A DNA stretch of 64,000 nucleotides, from positions 6,511,001-6,575,000 of the forward strand of contig NZ_CP009283.1 in assembly GCF_000758625.1 (NCBI RefSeq), written 5' to 3'. This document shows, piece after piece, positions 16,858 to 26,764 of the stretch. The notes beneath the pieces are model-generated. The model was not told where the DNA came from, did no database searches, and saw nothing but the letters and a program-made list of their open reading frames with translations. Position numbers and translations under genes: made by a program. Position 1 is the first letter of the stretch. The number at the start of each line of letters is the position of its first letter. Origin of the DNA: Paenibacillus sp. FSL R7-0273. Lineage in GTDB: Bacteria > Bacillota > Bacilli > Paenibacillales > Paenibacillaceae.

Positions 16858-18114
16858 CTAGGTTTGTTGAAGTAGACTCAATCCGAAGTTATAAATCCAT
16901 CCCTCAGGAGTTAGTTGAATAGTTTTTCTTCTTTTATCATTCTCATCAGTTGACCTCATGACTAAGTTATATTGTTCGAGATTATTAATGTATGGTCTCA
17001 TGCTATTAATACTTTTAAATCCAAAACTTTCGTAGTCACTAAGAGTAAATTCTCCACCCATTTCTGCCGCAGATATAAATGTCTTTAAGGTAGTTGGCGT
17101 AATGTTCTTTCTTAAGGATTCGACCTTCTTTTTACTTTTCACTTCAAGCCAAGTAAAGTACATTTGCTTCTTTTCTTCATATGTCTGTGGATTATGGGAA
17201 TAGTCGGAAATCCAAATACAATAATCATCACAATAACTGAGTGTATGACGCGTGTTTTCTTTCAATAACTCAAATAAGTGGCTAAATTCGTCAATATTTA
17301 AAGGTAAGTAAATATCTTCACTTTGAGCATATTTTTTAACTCTTGATTGAAGAATCTCGGAGGAAAACTTCTTATCAATTCCATATAACTCGATTGGAGG
17401 GCTTAATCTACCTTCAAGCCTAGGAGAAGACATTAATCCATACACAATCCCCAATGCCCCACTAAGTATCCACCTTATACCGGTATAACCAAATAACGTA
17501 TCCCTGAATTCCTCTATTTTTTTACGAGCATCATCACACGTATTCAACAACTCTAAGTTATCTAGGATGCAAACAACTCCCCCATTTGTGTTATAGGGGA
17601 ATATTTCCTTTAACCAATTCAATATTTTTATCCTAAAATCAACTCTTGCACTACCAATTATACTAATTTTCATGTCTTTAAAGTATTGCTCCATTGGTTC
17701 AACTTGACTTAACCAAATATTAATATTTTTTGACGACGATCGATATCCACTTTCAGCAAGTTCATGCCCCTTTGTTAATAATGTTTGAAATACTTTAATA
17801 AGCACTTCATCAATAAACTCCTCAGAATCTTTATCTGAAGTCATTTGAATAGGTTCAGAACAAGGGACCAAGAAAACACCCTCACCTGATTCTAAGTAAT
17901 CATTATACATTGCATATGCGGTGATGTTTGCAAGAGAAGTCTTTCCAATACCATTATTGCCTTCGACTGTTATAATGTTTGAGGAGCTAGCCAATCGTCT
18001 CTTAATTTTATTTAAGTCATTTTGTCTTCCAATTAATAATTCCTTACCCTCATTATTTGCAGGTAACGGATTAGTATCGAAGGGTGATCTCTTAAAGCCC
18101 CATTCATTGTACAT
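16858..18114 (-). CDS. P-loop ATPase with C-terminal winged helix, HEPN partner (putative defence)
   Basis: A 418-residue protein. Walker A is EGNNGIGKTSL (K58), the Walker B strand is GGVVCILDNLELL (D185, with N in place of the usual E) and a sensor-like WILSGA follows at about 215. From about residue 340 a winged-helix-like domain is seen (EFTLSDYESFGFKSINSM, then VMRSTDENDKRRKTIQLT, the MarR-type wing). The opening WGFKRSPFDTNPL resembles that of ATPases of the ExeA/TniB and ORC-like groups. It lies 33 bases after the HEPN gene in the same direction and is AT-rich relative to the host genes. It is inferred to sense or gate the HEPN nuclease. I do not know a named system with this pair. Confidence 0.7.
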   Translation of the reverse strand: MYNEWGFKRSPFDTNPLPANNEGKELLIGRQNDLNKIKRRLASSSNIITVEGNNGIGKTSLANITAYAMYNDYLESGEGVFLVPCSEPIQMTSDKDSEEFIDEVLIKVFQTLLTKGHELAESGYRSSSKNINIWLSQVEPMEQYFKDMKISIIGSARVDFRIKILNWLKEIFPYNTNGGVVCILDNLELLNTCDDARKKIEEFRDTLFGYTGIRWILSGALGIVYGLMSSPRLEGRLSPPIELYGIDKKFSSEILQSRVKKYAQSEDIYLPLNIDEFSHLFELLKENTRHTLSYCDDYCIWISDYSHNPQTYEEKKQMYFTWLEVKSKKKVESLRKNITPTTLKTFISAAEMGGEFTLSDYESFGFKSINSMRPYINNLEQYNLVMRSTDENDKRRKTIQLTPEGWIYNFGLSLLQQT

Positions 18115-18147
18115 GAAGTTATTCTTCCTTTTCCTCTGAATATACTG

Positions 18148-18915
18148 CTACACACTTTGCAAGAGTTTCTTACAAACCGACATAATTGCACCCTTTGCAA
18201 GTATTGCTTCCGTTTCATCCAACTGTAATCCCATGTTTTTTTCAAGAAGGGGATGAACAAAATTCCGGTAATCTCGCAAAACTTGATGAATCGTATTCTC
18301 AGTTGTACGATCCAATAAATTGATATCAACAGCAACGTTGATTAGGTCTTTTAATTTCCACTTATCAAGTCTTAATACCGTATTCGTTCCTCTTTCTTTT
18401 GGAGCTCTTCGAGCTAGTCTAGCCCTAGAATTGTGGATTGGATTACTTATCACATCAAATAAAATAGCTTCTAAGATACTTCCAGCTAATATAACTGCAC
18501 TTTTCCACGCTCGGTCAAGTATCAATTTCGTTGCGAGGTCGTGAAAATCTCTGGTAGCAAAGGCTTTCAATTCCGGATCAACCATAAAAGATAGATCAAT
18601 CATTCTTGATGCAGCAATTTGGCCATATGAACTTAGATTATTAATTAATTGTGTTGTTTTATCACGTAAATTTGTTTTAAATATATCATTTAAAGTCAAA
18701 CCAGCAGCTTGTTTTGAAAAATTATCAAAGTCCGATTTTAAAAATAAAAATTGCGTTCGATATGATGGAGCAAATTCCATTATATTTAACATTGATAACT
18801 CTGTATTAATAAAAGAAAAGTATTTTGTGTAGTATAAGCCTTTAGCAGATTTGAAATCCTCGCTCTCTATAGCCTCCAGCAAATCATTGCATAATTCAAC
18901 AATATGTCCGACCAT
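18148..18915 (-). CDS. HEPN-like (DUF4145-type) protein, putative RNase effector
   Basis: A 255-residue, mainly helical protein. The C-terminal half has the pattern of HEPN/DUF4145 proteins: AVILAGSILEAILFDVI (residues ~140-156) followed by VLRDYRNFVHPLLE, where R214/R217, N218 and H221 give the R-x(4-6)-H motif of HEPN ribonucleases. The N-terminal ~130 residues are an unrecognised helical region. GGAGGG precedes the ATG. It is co-directional with the ATPase gene that follows. HEPN RNases paired with NTPases are common in abortive-infection and toxin-antitoxin systems; a role in phage defence is inferred from this and from its place as transposon cargo. Confidence 0.68.
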   Translation of the reverse strand: MVGHIVELCNDLLEAIESEDFKSAKGLYYTKYFSFINTELSMLNIMEFAPSYRTQFLFLKSDFDNFSKQAAGLTLNDIFKTNLRDKTTQLINNLSSYGQIAASRMIDLSFMVDPELKAFATRDFHDLATKLILDRAWKSAVILAGSILEAILFDVISNPIHNSRARLARRAPKERGTNTVLRLDKWKLKDLINVAVDINLLDRTTENTIHQVLRDYRNFVHPLLEKNMGLQLDETEAILAKGAIMSVCKKLLQSV

Positions 18916-18926
18916 TTTCCCTCCAG

Positions 18927-18964
18927 ATTCCTATAATTACTATAATTCCTATTAATTTATTATA
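18927..18964 (-). promoter_or_regulatory. Candidate promoter/operator of the HEPN-ATPase pair
   Basis: A perfect TATAAT lies on the minus strand at 18964-18959, about 44 bases before the HEPN start codon. Downstream of it, two direct copies of ATTCCTAT (18927-18934, 18945-18952) occur 18 bases apart, a spacing that could fit a repressor. No good -35 hexamer is seen. Confidence 0.35.
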
Positions 18965-19052
18965 CCTAATTCCTTACAATTTTCGAGTGTTTTTTATTCA
19001 ATAAGCTTTTGCATTCTAAAGACGCAGCTCTTTTAGCTACGCCTGATGTCAG

Positions 19053-22000
19053 TTAGTATTTAAATTCTTCTGTCTCTGCCTGTGCCATCAACTCCGCCTG
19101 TTGAAGCACCAAATCAATTGCCAATTTTTCAAGATCTGGCGGATATCCGTATTTCTTCAATAATCGCTTAATCGTAATACGCATCTGAGCCCGGACATTC
19201 TCCCGAAGAGTCCAGTCCACCTTGATGTTGTTCTTGATGGCTTGTGTCAATTCGTGAGCAATTTGCTTAAGAACCAGGTCCCCCATAAGCTCCTTAGCTG
19301 ACTCATTAGAAGCAAGCGCATCATAAAAAGCAACTTCTTCCTTAATGAGCCCTAGATCTTCACCGCGCTTTACGGCTGCGTTCATCTCTTTAGCCATCTG
19401 AATAAGTTCTTCAATGACCTGGGTTGTCTCAATCGTTCGATTATTGTACTTACGAATAGCTTCATCGAGCATTTCAGAGAATTTTTTCGACTGCACGATG
19501 CTTGTGCGAGATACAGCCTTCACCTTGCCTTGAAGGAGTCTTCTGAGCAGTTCGACAGCGAGGTTCTTTTGCTTCAACCCGCGAACATGCTCCAGGAACT
19601 CATTCGACAAAATCGCAATGTTAGGCTTCTGCAAACCAACTGCTTCGAGAATATCGACGACTTCATCAGACATGACCGACTTGGAGATCAACTGGTTCAG
19701 TTCCGCATCAAGTTCATTCGTCGTTTTCTTCTTGTTCTCTGTGGTAATGATTTTGACAATTCCCGATTTTACTGCTTTATAGAAGCTAATTTCAAGGTTA
19801 ACCGACTCTGCAGCTTCTGTCGTTGCGCATAGTGCATAGGCCTTTGCCAGTTCCGTGGTCCAATTAACAAAATTGCGTTTGCCTTGATCGCCGAGCCCAA
19901 GCACATAATCAACAGTCTCGACAATTGCCTTCATCCGTTCAGAAGCTTTCTCCGACGCATATTTCGAAAAGTCCTGTCCATGCAATTGTTCGCGAATGAG
20001 CTGTATACGCTCCAACATGAAATCAATCGCTTGGTCCGTATCAATTCCTGCAGTTTTACGGTCATTTTCGGTGTATTGCTGGAGTGCCGATTTTAACATA
20101 TCTGCAATGCCGATATAATCTACAATCAGCCCCCCCGGTTTGTCACGAAATACACGGTTAACACGGGCGATAGCCTGCATGAGGTTATGGCCCTTCATCG
20201 GCTTATCAATGTACATGGTGTTCATGCTTGGCACGTCAAACCCGGTCAACCACATATCACGCACGATGACGATCTCCAGCGGGTCGTTTAAATCCTTCAT
20301 CCGTTTGGCCAAATGCTCACGGCGCCGTTTTGTCCCGATATAAGGCTGCCATTCTACAGGGTCGCTTGAGCTTCCGGTCATGACGATTTTGATTTTACCT
20401 TCGTTGTCGTCATCACTATGCCAGTCCGGACGAAGAGCGATAATCTCCTTGTAGAGGTCGATAGCAATGCGCCGCGACATCACGACGATCATGGCTTTGC
20501 CGAACATGGCTCCTTGGCGCTGCTCATAATGCTCAACCATATCCTTTGCGACCTTTTTGATCCGTTTCTCCGCACCGGCAAGCGCTTCAAGACGCGCCCA
20601 TCTGGACTTAAGCTTCTCTTGCTGAGTATACTCCTGATACTCGGTAATCTCTTCGTATTCTTCATCGATAACCGGCCGCTCCGTATCCGACAACTCCAAC
20701 CTGGCGATCCGGCTCTCATAGTAAATCTTGACGGTCGTACCATCCTCTACAGCCCGTGTCATGTCATAAATATCAATATAATCACCAAAAACAGCCGGAG
20801 TGTTCTTATCCGTCAACTCAACAGGTGTTCCAGTATACCCGATATAAGAAGCGTTCGGTAAGGCGTCACGCATATATTTTGCATAGCCGTATTTGATGTT
20901 TGCTTCCTCATCCGATGCGACCATTTCCGCCTGAAAGCCGTATTGACTGCGATGTGCTTCGTCCGCCATTACGATGACATTACGACGGTCTGTGAGCACA
21001 GGATACTGGGATTCGCCTTCTTCAGGTGAGAACTTATGCACGGTTGTAAAAATAATCCCGCCCGATTCTACCGAAAGCAGCTGCTTTAAGTGAGCACGGT
21101 CTTCGGCGTGTTGCGGAGTTTGGCGGAGCAAGTCTATAGACTTGCTAAATGTGGCATATAACTGATCATCCAGATCATTACGGTCCGTTACAACCACAAT
21201 TGTCGGGTTATCAAGAGTCAGGACCAGTTTGCCTGCATAAAAAACCATAGACAGGCTTTTACCAGATCCTTGTGTATGCCAGATGACGCCGATCTTGCGG
21301 TCGCCTTCTTCCAGTGTCGCTCTTTCTGTAGCCGCGATCGCCTTATTCGTAGCATGATACTGATGATATCCGGCCAATATTTTGAATAGATGTTCACCAT
21401 CTGTCTGAAATAAAACAAAATGCTTGATGATGTCGAGCAGCCGGCTTTTTTCGAACATGCCCTTAATCAGCACTTCGAGCTGCGGCAGGGAGGAGGATGC
21501 AACATCCTCTCCATCAATGGTGCGCCACATCATGAATCGTTCCTCGTCAGCCGTCAGTGTCCCTACTCTGGCATTGACCCCATCACTGATGACCATAAAG
21601 GAATTGTATGTGAATAGGGACGGGATCGCCTTTTTATAAGTCTGCACCTGATTGTATGCATCACTAATTCCCACTTCTTCATTTGAAGCGCTCTTCAGTT
21701 CCAGAACCGCAATCGGAAGGCCATTGACGAACACCACAACATCCGGGCGTTTATCGACTTGGTTCTCAATCACCGTAAACTGATTCACCACAAGAAAATC
21801 GTTATTGTCAGCGTGGTCCAAATGAGTATCAAACAACCAGACTTTTTCGGTCGGATAATCACCGTTAGCATTCCGATACTGGACATCGATGCCGTCCGTG
21901 ATCATCTTCTGAAATGCTTTGTTATTGATCATCAAACTCGGGCTCCGAGGCACTTCGATGATACGAATCGCTTCCTCTATGGCCTCACGCGGCAGATGCT

Positions 22001-22190
22001 TGTTGATACGGATAAGGGCTTCACGTAGGCGTTCTTTTAGGATGACGTCCTGATAGTACTGTCTTTCCGGATATTCTCCTTCAGGTGAGAGCTCGGGCCC
22101 GTAGGCTTTGTTGTAGTTGAGTTCTTCGAACCACTCTAAAGTGGCAAGCTCCAAGTCGCTCTCGGCATAAGATGTGGTGTAAATGGCCAT
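19053..22190 (-). CDS. hsdR: Type I restriction endonuclease, R subunit
   Basis: A 1045-residue protein of normal HsdR length. The N-terminal nuclease domain has the PD-(D/E)xK pattern in [20 protein letters not shown]. The helicase motor follows, with Walker [15 protein letters not shown], motif [21 protein letters not shown] and the motif VI region [16 protein letters not shown]. The helical C-terminus ([20 protein letters not shown]) is the usual subunit-contact domain. It translocates DNA and cuts unmodified DNA when bound to HsdM/HsdS. AGGAGG precedes the ATG; it follows hsdS by 17 bases. Confidence 0.96.
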   Translation of the reverse strand: MAIYTTSYAESDLELATLEWFEELNYNKAYGPELSPEGEYPERQYYQDVILKERLREALIRINKHLPREAIEEAIRIIEVPRSPSLMINNKAFQKMITDGIDVQYRNANGDYPTEKVWLFDTHLDHADNNDFLVVNQFTVIENQVDKRPDVVVFVNGLPIAVLELKSASNEEVGISDAYNQVQTYKKAIPSLFTYNSFMVISDGVNARVGTLTADEERFMMWRTIDGEDVASSSLPQLEVLIKGMFEKSRLLDIIKHFVLFQTDGEHLFKILAGYHQYHATNKAIAATERATLEEGDRKIGVIWHTQGSGKSLSMVFYAGKLVLTLDNPTIVVVTDRNDLDDQLYATFSKSIDLLRQTPQHAEDRAHLKQLLSVESGGIIFTTVHKFSPEEGESQYPVLTDRRNVIVMADEAHRSQYGFQAEMVASDEEANIKYGYAKYMRDALPNASYIGYTGTPVELTDKNTPAVFGDYIDIYDMTRAVEDGTTVKIYYESRIARLELSDTERPVIDEEYEEITEYQEYTQQEKLKSRWARLEALAGAEKRIKKVAKDMVEHYEQRQGAMFGKAMIVVMSRRIAIDLYKEIIALRPDWHSDDDNEGKIKIVMTGSSSDPVEWQPYIGTKRRREHLAKRMKDLNDPLEIVIVRDMWLTGFDVPSMNTMYIDKPMKGHNLMQAIARVNRVFRDKPGGLIVDYIGIADMLKSALQQYTENDRKTAGIDTDQAIDFMLERIQLIREQLHGQDFSKYASEKASERMKAIVETVDYVLGLGDQGKRNFVNWTTELAKAYALCATTEAAESVNLEISFYKAVKSGIVKIITTENKKKTTNELDAELNQLISKSVMSDEVVDILEAVGLQKPNIAILSNEFLEHVRGLKQKNLAVELLRRLLQGKVKAVSRTSIVQSKKFSEMLDEAIRKYNNRTIETTQVIEELIQMAKEMNAAVKRGEDLGLIKEEVAFYDALASNESAKELMGDLVLKQIAHELTQAIKNNIKVDWTLRENVRAQMRITIKRLLKKYGYPPDLEKLAIDLVLQQAELMAQAETEEFKY

Positions 22191-22207
22191 GGGTACACCT
22201 CCTTCAG

Positions 22208-23554
22208 TTAGGTAGTGGAGTATTGGGCTTTGCTTTCGGCTGCTAGTGGCAAGTCGGAAGATTGAGAATATGGATACTCTTCATCCAAAGGGACTCGGAT
22301 TTCACCTGACATGAGTTTGGGGAGAAGGGTGTCACGTGTGATAGACAAGCTTTCCGTTTCTTTTTGAATAAGCAGAATAGTAGCAAACATTGGTTCAACC
22401 AAGTTATGAAATTGGTCTAATATAGATTGTTCTGGTAAAACCATTTTAATATTAGAAAACCGCGATTTGCTCAGATTTAATGCGACACTACCGCCTGATC
22501 CCATATTCTTAATGTACTCCGAAATACGGGAAAGAGATAAATAAACATAGTAACATTCATTACTATTACAAATAATCGTATTTATTTGTTGATTTGTCTG
22601 ACTTGGTTCAGAAGTCAATACTACCAATCCGGGTGTTGCAATACAGCTTACGCATACACTAAAAGCTGGGACTGTCTTTGAAGCTTGTGTTCCCGCTCCC
22701 TTGCTAGAGAGCGCACGCTCAGTCTTCGTTACGAATACTTTGTTATGCATGTCCGGAATCGTAATAAAAGGGGTTTCTTCTCCAAAGTTATCTTTTTCCT
22801 TCGTACTTGGGGTCTTTCCACATACAATCCCCTGTATCGAGACTTCGCCTAATGTCTTTACCTTCCACCCCTTCGGAATCAGCCCCAACTCACTTTCCTC
22901 AAACTCACCGCCGCTAGACTTATACGGTTCACTGTTTTCATTCGGGAACTCAAAATCCACAAACCAGCGTTTGAAAAGGGCTTGGGCCATTTCTTCGAGG
23001 TTTTTATTGATGGCATTGTTGAGATCAATTTTGTCATCAATCAGTCTCAACATTGTCGAAACAGACTCTTGTATTTTCAATACAGGTACCATAAGCTTGA
23101 ACTTTTTCAGAGCAGGAATTCGAATATTACTAACTACTGAACCAGTACCCTCATGCATTTTGATTTGATTTTGCACTTCAGGCGTCAAAAGTGAGTAATA
23201 TAAAAAGTATGGTAGAATAACATCTGTTTTAGCCTTTAATTGAAGCATTCTTTGTCCAAGAAAAAACTTTTCATTTGAAGATTTGATAATGCCAACTTCC
23301 CCCATAGGGGCCTCTCTAGTTAGAATCACATCGTCCTCAACGAGTTTACCTCTAACAGACCATGCCTTGTAAGTTTCTTCCGTTACATATCTCGCATCTT
23401 CTGAATTAATTCGACCATTTCGAATGTTTGTTGTTCTTAACATTCTAAAATTAGTCTTATAATTGACTACAGGTGCAGTTTTATGTTGACAATCAGTAAC
23501 TGTACATAGTTCATCTAACTCAAATGTTCGCCATTCTTGATTCTCAAAACTCAA
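22208..23554 (-). CDS. hsdS: Type I restriction enzyme, specificity subunit
   Basis: About 448 residues with two target recognition domains. The first ([20 protein letters not shown] to [13 protein letters not shown]) and the second ([20 protein letters not shown] to [15 protein letters not shown]) are each followed by a helical spacer ([20 protein letters not shown] and [20 protein letters not shown]). The end of hsdM reads into this gene; TTG at 23554 lies seven bases after GGGGGG and is preferred, giving an 11-base overlap with hsdM. Upstream ATG codons at 23587 and 23611 are less well placed. It directs the methylase and nuclease to a bipartite DNA sequence. Confidence 0.92.
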   Translation of the reverse strand: MSFENQEWRTFELDELCTVTDCQHKTAPVVNYKTNFRMLRTTNIRNGRINSEDARYVTEETYKAWSVRGKLVEDDVILTREAPMGEVGIIKSSNEKFFLGQRMLQLKAKTDVILPYFLYYSLLTPEVQNQIKMHEGTGSVVSNIRIPALKKFKLMVPVLKIQESVSTMLRLIDDKIDLNNAINKNLEEMAQALFKRWFVDFEFPNENSEPYKSSGGEFEESELGLIPKGWKVKTLGEVSIQGIVCGKTPSTKEKDNFGEETPFITIPDMHNKVFVTKTERALSSKGAGTQASKTVPAFSVCVSCIATPGLVVLTSEPSQTNQQINTIICNSNECYYVYLSLSRISEYIKNMGSGGSVALNLSKSRFSNIKMVLPEQSILDQFHNLVEPMFATILLIQKETESLSITRDTLLPKLMSGEIRVPLDEEYPYSQSSDLPLAAESKAQYSTT

Positions 23555-25067
23555 ACCCAATCCCCCCAAGCCGCTTGCGAATCTCATCTTCCAGATGCCG
23601 CGATTTTGCAAATTGCTCTGCCAATTCCGACGTCAGCCGAGCCATCTTATCCTCAAACGGCTCGCTCTCCTCCTCAACATCCTCAATACCTACATACCGA
23701 CCAGGAGTCAATATATACTCATGCTCCTGCACTTCCGTAAGTTTTGCAGCCTTGCAGAATCCCTTAACATCCTCATAAGCTCCGGCGTCAGCCTGCCCGC
23801 GCCAGGCGTGGTAAGTATCCGTTATCTTCTTGATATCTTCCGTCGTCAGCTCACGATGAGTACGATCGACCATTTGTCCCATTTTGCGAGCATCGATGAA
23901 CAGTATTTCCCCACGGCGGTCGCGCAGTCCTCTTGGAGCTTTGTTCTTCACCATAAACCAGAGGCAAACAGGAATCTGCGTCGAGTAAAACAATTGCCCT
24001 GGCAGCGTAACGATGCAATCCACCAAATCCGCAGTGACTAACTTTTTCCGAATCTCGAGTTCCGCTGTCGTGCTCGTAGACATGGAACCGTTCGCCAAGA
24101 CGAAGCCGGCTACACCGCTTGGCGCCAGCTTGTTTACCATATGTTGAATCCAAGCATAGTTGGCATTGCCTGCTGGAGGAATTCCATACGACCAACGTGC
24201 GTCATCAGTGAGCCGGTTCCCGCCCCAGTCACTAATGTTAAAAGGTGGATTAGCCAGTATATAATCGGCTTTCAGGTTCTTATGAAGATCATTATGGAAC
24301 GTATCCGCATGATGCTCGCCCAAGTTGCTGTCGATACCGCGGATCGCTAAGTTCATTTTGCAAAGCTTCCAAGTCGTCGAGTTCGACTCTTGTCCATATA
24401 CTGCGATATCTCCGAGCCTGCCTTGATGCTCTTCTACGAACTTCTCGCTCTGTACGAACATGCCTCCAGAGCCGCAGCACGGGTCATAGACACGACCCTT
24501 AAATGGCTCAATCATCTCTACGAGCAGGCGAACAACACTATTTGGCGTGTAAAACTCCCCACCGTTCTTACCCTCGGCGCTAGCGAACTTACTAAGGAAG
24601 TATTCATATACTCTGCCAAGCACGTCCTTAGAGCGGCTATCTTCATCGCCAACTTTGAACGAGAACAAGTCAATAACTTCACCAAGGCGTGTTTTATCTA
24701 GAGCAGGTCTTGCATAATCCTTAGGCAAAACACCTTTCAGAGATGCGTTCTCCTTCTCAATATCGACCATCGCTTGGTCAATGATTTGGCCAATCTCCGG
24801 TTTCTTGGCATTATTCTTAATGTGGCTCCAACGAGCATCCTTCGGCACCCAGAAGATATTCGCAGCAACATACTCGTCACGATCTTCGGGATCAGCATAA
24901 GGTTCATTGCTCAGTGCTTCATATTTCTCTTCAAAAGCATCCGATACATATTTAAGGAATAACAGGCCTAAAACGACATGCTTATACTCCGCCGCATCCA
25001 TGCTGCCCCGTAGCTTGTCGGCCATGCTCCATAATTTTTCTTCAAAACCTAGATTTGCTGTTGACAT
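23544..25067 (-). CDS. hsdM: Type I restriction enzyme, DNA adenine methylase subunit
   Basis: A 507-residue N6-adenine methylase. The N-terminal helical domain ([20 protein letters not shown]) is typical of HsdM. The SAM-binding motif is [14 protein letters not shown] and the catalytic motif IV is [31 protein letters not shown] is the conserved entry to the methylase domain. It both protects host DNA and forms the core of the restriction complex. It starts 13 bases after the fused decayed-methylase gene and overlaps hsdS. Confidence 0.96.
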   Translation of the reverse strand: MSTANLGFEEKLWSMADKLRGSMDAAEYKHVVLGLLFLKYVSDAFEEKYEALSNEPYADPEDRDEYVAANIFWVPKDARWSHIKNNAKKPEIGQIIDQAMVDIEKENASLKGVLPKDYARPALDKTRLGEVIDLFSFKVGDEDSRSKDVLGRVYEYFLSKFASAEGKNGGEFYTPNSVVRLLVEMIEPFKGRVYDPCCGSGGMFVQSEKFVEEHQGRLGDIAVYGQESNSTTWKLCKMNLAIRGIDSNLGEHHADTFHNDLHKNLKADYILANPPFNISDWGGNRLTDDARWSYGIPPAGNANYAWIQHMVNKLAPSGVAGFVLANGSMSTSTTAELEIRKKLVTADLVDCIVTLPGQLFYSTQIPVCLWFMVKNKAPRGLRDRRGEILFIDARKMGQMVDRTHRELTTEDIKKITDTYHAWRGQADAGAYEDVKGFCKAAKLTEVQEHEYILTPGRYVGIEDVEEESEPFEDKMARLTSELAEQFAKSRHLEDEIRKRLGGIGFEF

Positions 25068-25080
25068 TCTTAGTTCCTCC

Positions 25081-26667
25081 TCAGTAGAGCTCGCTGTATA
25101 TTTCGTTTTTTACTTGCTCCCATCGATCCGTAGCCTCACGAATCTTTTGCTTATACCGTTCTTTTTCCTCATTGTAGCGTTTTACCCGATTATTCTGCTC
25201 GTCGTGGGGAAGAAGAGGCAGTTCTATTTCACCCACATCTGAAGGATTCAAATTCAGAACGGTTGTCCCTCGCTGGAAGCTCTGGATCAGTGTCACTCCC
25301 ACCGGACTTTCCAGGAATATCTTTGCATATCCGCTACTAATGGACTCTTTAAGTCGAATGACAATAATATTGGCAGAAGCAATTACCGTTCCTTCTGTTT
25401 CTGGAAAGACAGCCAGTTTATTCACCGTGCCTCGACAAGCCATGACCAGATCTCCGGGAAGAATTTCATAGCGTTTGATCTTCCGTTCTTCTTCATCGAT
25501 CGTCTCCAACTGATCCGTTCGTACTTCGCCGTCTTCAATGTTGGAAATATTTAATATTTTGATGTTTCCTGCTCTAAGATCTTGCTTAAGAACAGATTTG
25601 CCCCGGAATATATCTGCAACATCCCTTAACTTTACTTTAAGAACAGGGGCTTGTTGAAAAGACCTCAACGTATCTTGATCTTCATCAAGCAGCATATCTA
25701 TTCGCCAGTTCTCAAGCCGCGCAAAAGCTTCAGCATGAACTGAAATTTCTCGCTCTGGTTCCAAGGACATCTTATGAAGCAGTAGACGACCTATAATCAC
25801 TTGCTGTGAAGGTGACCTTCCAAATTCAATCTGATAAGTCTTGACCGATATATAAGGCCGAAATAACCCATCAGGCAGCATATGTACAGATTGGATAGGA
25901 GCAGATTCATTTATCTGTTCTCGCCACTGCGCATTACGCCCAGATTGAAACAACATCCGTGCAGGAAGTGTAACGCTTATCCTCCCGGTATCTTGTAACA
26001 GGGGGAGTAAGTGATTAACCGCAACGCCTTCCGAGTCTCTAATGATCGCATCTTCAACTTCATCCATCTTTATTCCGAATTTCGGAATGGTTAAGATAGC
26101 GTCATACTTCTCAGACAGGGGCAACGGTTGATAAATCGATCCCTGAATGATGCGGACATTCAGATAAGACTCAAAATAAGTCTTCAACAGCTTGGCGATA
26201 ATGTAATTCTCGGTTACCAGCGTAATCGTAAACGAACGCTTGTACAATTGACTTTCGGCTAGACCGCGCAAGTATTTCTCTGCTTCTGCAATCAACAGCG
26301 TTCGATAGTGATGTCGTTCACACATATCTTTAAATCTGTCCATAATGCTCGTATGAACGGTAATCGCACCTGTTACTCGGTCTTGCTGTATCGTCTGAAT
26401 AGCATAGTCTAATAAATCCATATCTTTGCCTGCTTGATAGAGCCTAAAGAACAACTCCCGATCACCAGGAAAATGTCCGAATTCACGCTCACCGGCATAC
26501 TGGTTCATCCATCGGAATAGCGTTTCAGGTTCCAGAATCGATCTATGTTCTGCCCCCTGCAACTGTAACGCTCTATTCGTTTGAACTACCCGCACAGCCT
26601 CTCGTAGCAATTGATCCCTTGTGCTAATGTTATGAAGTAAGCAAATATTCCAAAATGTCTCAATCAA
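25081..26667 (-). CDS. Decayed N6-methylase fold fused to an HsdS-type recognition domain
   Basis: About 528 residues. The last ~180 residues ([20 protein letters not shown] through [20 protein letters not shown]) have the clear pattern of a type I target recognition domain plus spacer helix. The preceding ~300 residues align by pattern with an HsdM core, but the SAM-binding motif is not seen and the catalytic NPPF position reads TIPKFG, so methylation is unlikely. A TTG at 26667 with AGAGGGTG before it is chosen as start and fits the promoter upstream; a TTG at 26760 lacks a ribosome site. It leads the hsdMSR operon. It could be an accessory specificity or regulatory subunit. I do not know a named homologue. 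Confidence 0.75.
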   Translation of the reverse strand: MIETFWNICLLHNISTRDQLLREAVRVVQTNRALQLQGAEHRSILEPETLFRWMNQYAGEREFGHFPGDRELFFRLYQAGKDMDLLDYAIQTIQQDRVTGAITVHTSIMDRFKDMCERHHYRTLLIAEAEKYLRGLAESQLYKRSFTITLVTENYIIAKLLKTYFESYLNVRIIQGSIYQPLPLSEKYDAILTIPKFGIKMDEVEDAIIRDSEGVAVNHLLPLLQDTGRISVTLPARMLFQSGRNAQWREQINESAPIQSVHMLPDGLFRPYISVKTYQIEFGRSPSQQVIIGRLLLHKMSLEPEREISVHAEAFARLENWRIDMLLDEDQDTLRSFQQAPVLKVKLRDVADIFRGKSVLKQDLRAGNIKILNISNIEDGEVRTDQLETIDEEERKIKRYEILPGDLVMACRGTVNKLAVFPETEGTVIASANIIVIRLKESISSGYAKIFLESPVGVTLIQSFQRGTTVLNLNPSDVGEIELPLLPHDEQNNRVKRYNEEKERYKQKIREATDRWEQVKNEIYSELY

Positions 26668-26721
26668 TCTATCACCCTCTAGCACTAGGAACTTACTCCT
26701 AAATAATACCACAATAAAATC

Positions 26722-26760
26722 TAGTATTACAATACTAAAAAAAGAACTGACATCAGTCAA
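26722..26760 (-). promoter_or_regulatory. Promoter with palindromic operator for the restriction-modification operon
   Basis: On the minus strand TTGACT (26760-26755), a 17-base spacer and TAGTAT (26737-26732) form a good sigma-A-type promoter just after tnsE. The -10 box is part of a palindrome TAGTATT-N2-AATACTA (26722-26737), which could be an operator. Such control would let the methylase be expressed in a set order on entering a new host; this last point is inference. Confidence 0.55.
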
Positions 26761-26764
26761 TCCT

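Noticed and set aside
23554..23611. Longer HsdS start at 23611
   Set aside because: It lies inside hsdM without a ribosome site; TTG 23554 after GGGGGG fits better, though ATG 23587 cannot be fully excluded.
25081..26667. Frameshifted or pseudogene hsdM/hsdS remnant
   Set aside because: The frame is open over its whole length with its own promoter and ribosome site, and the fusion of the two domains is in phase; it looks like a maintained gene.
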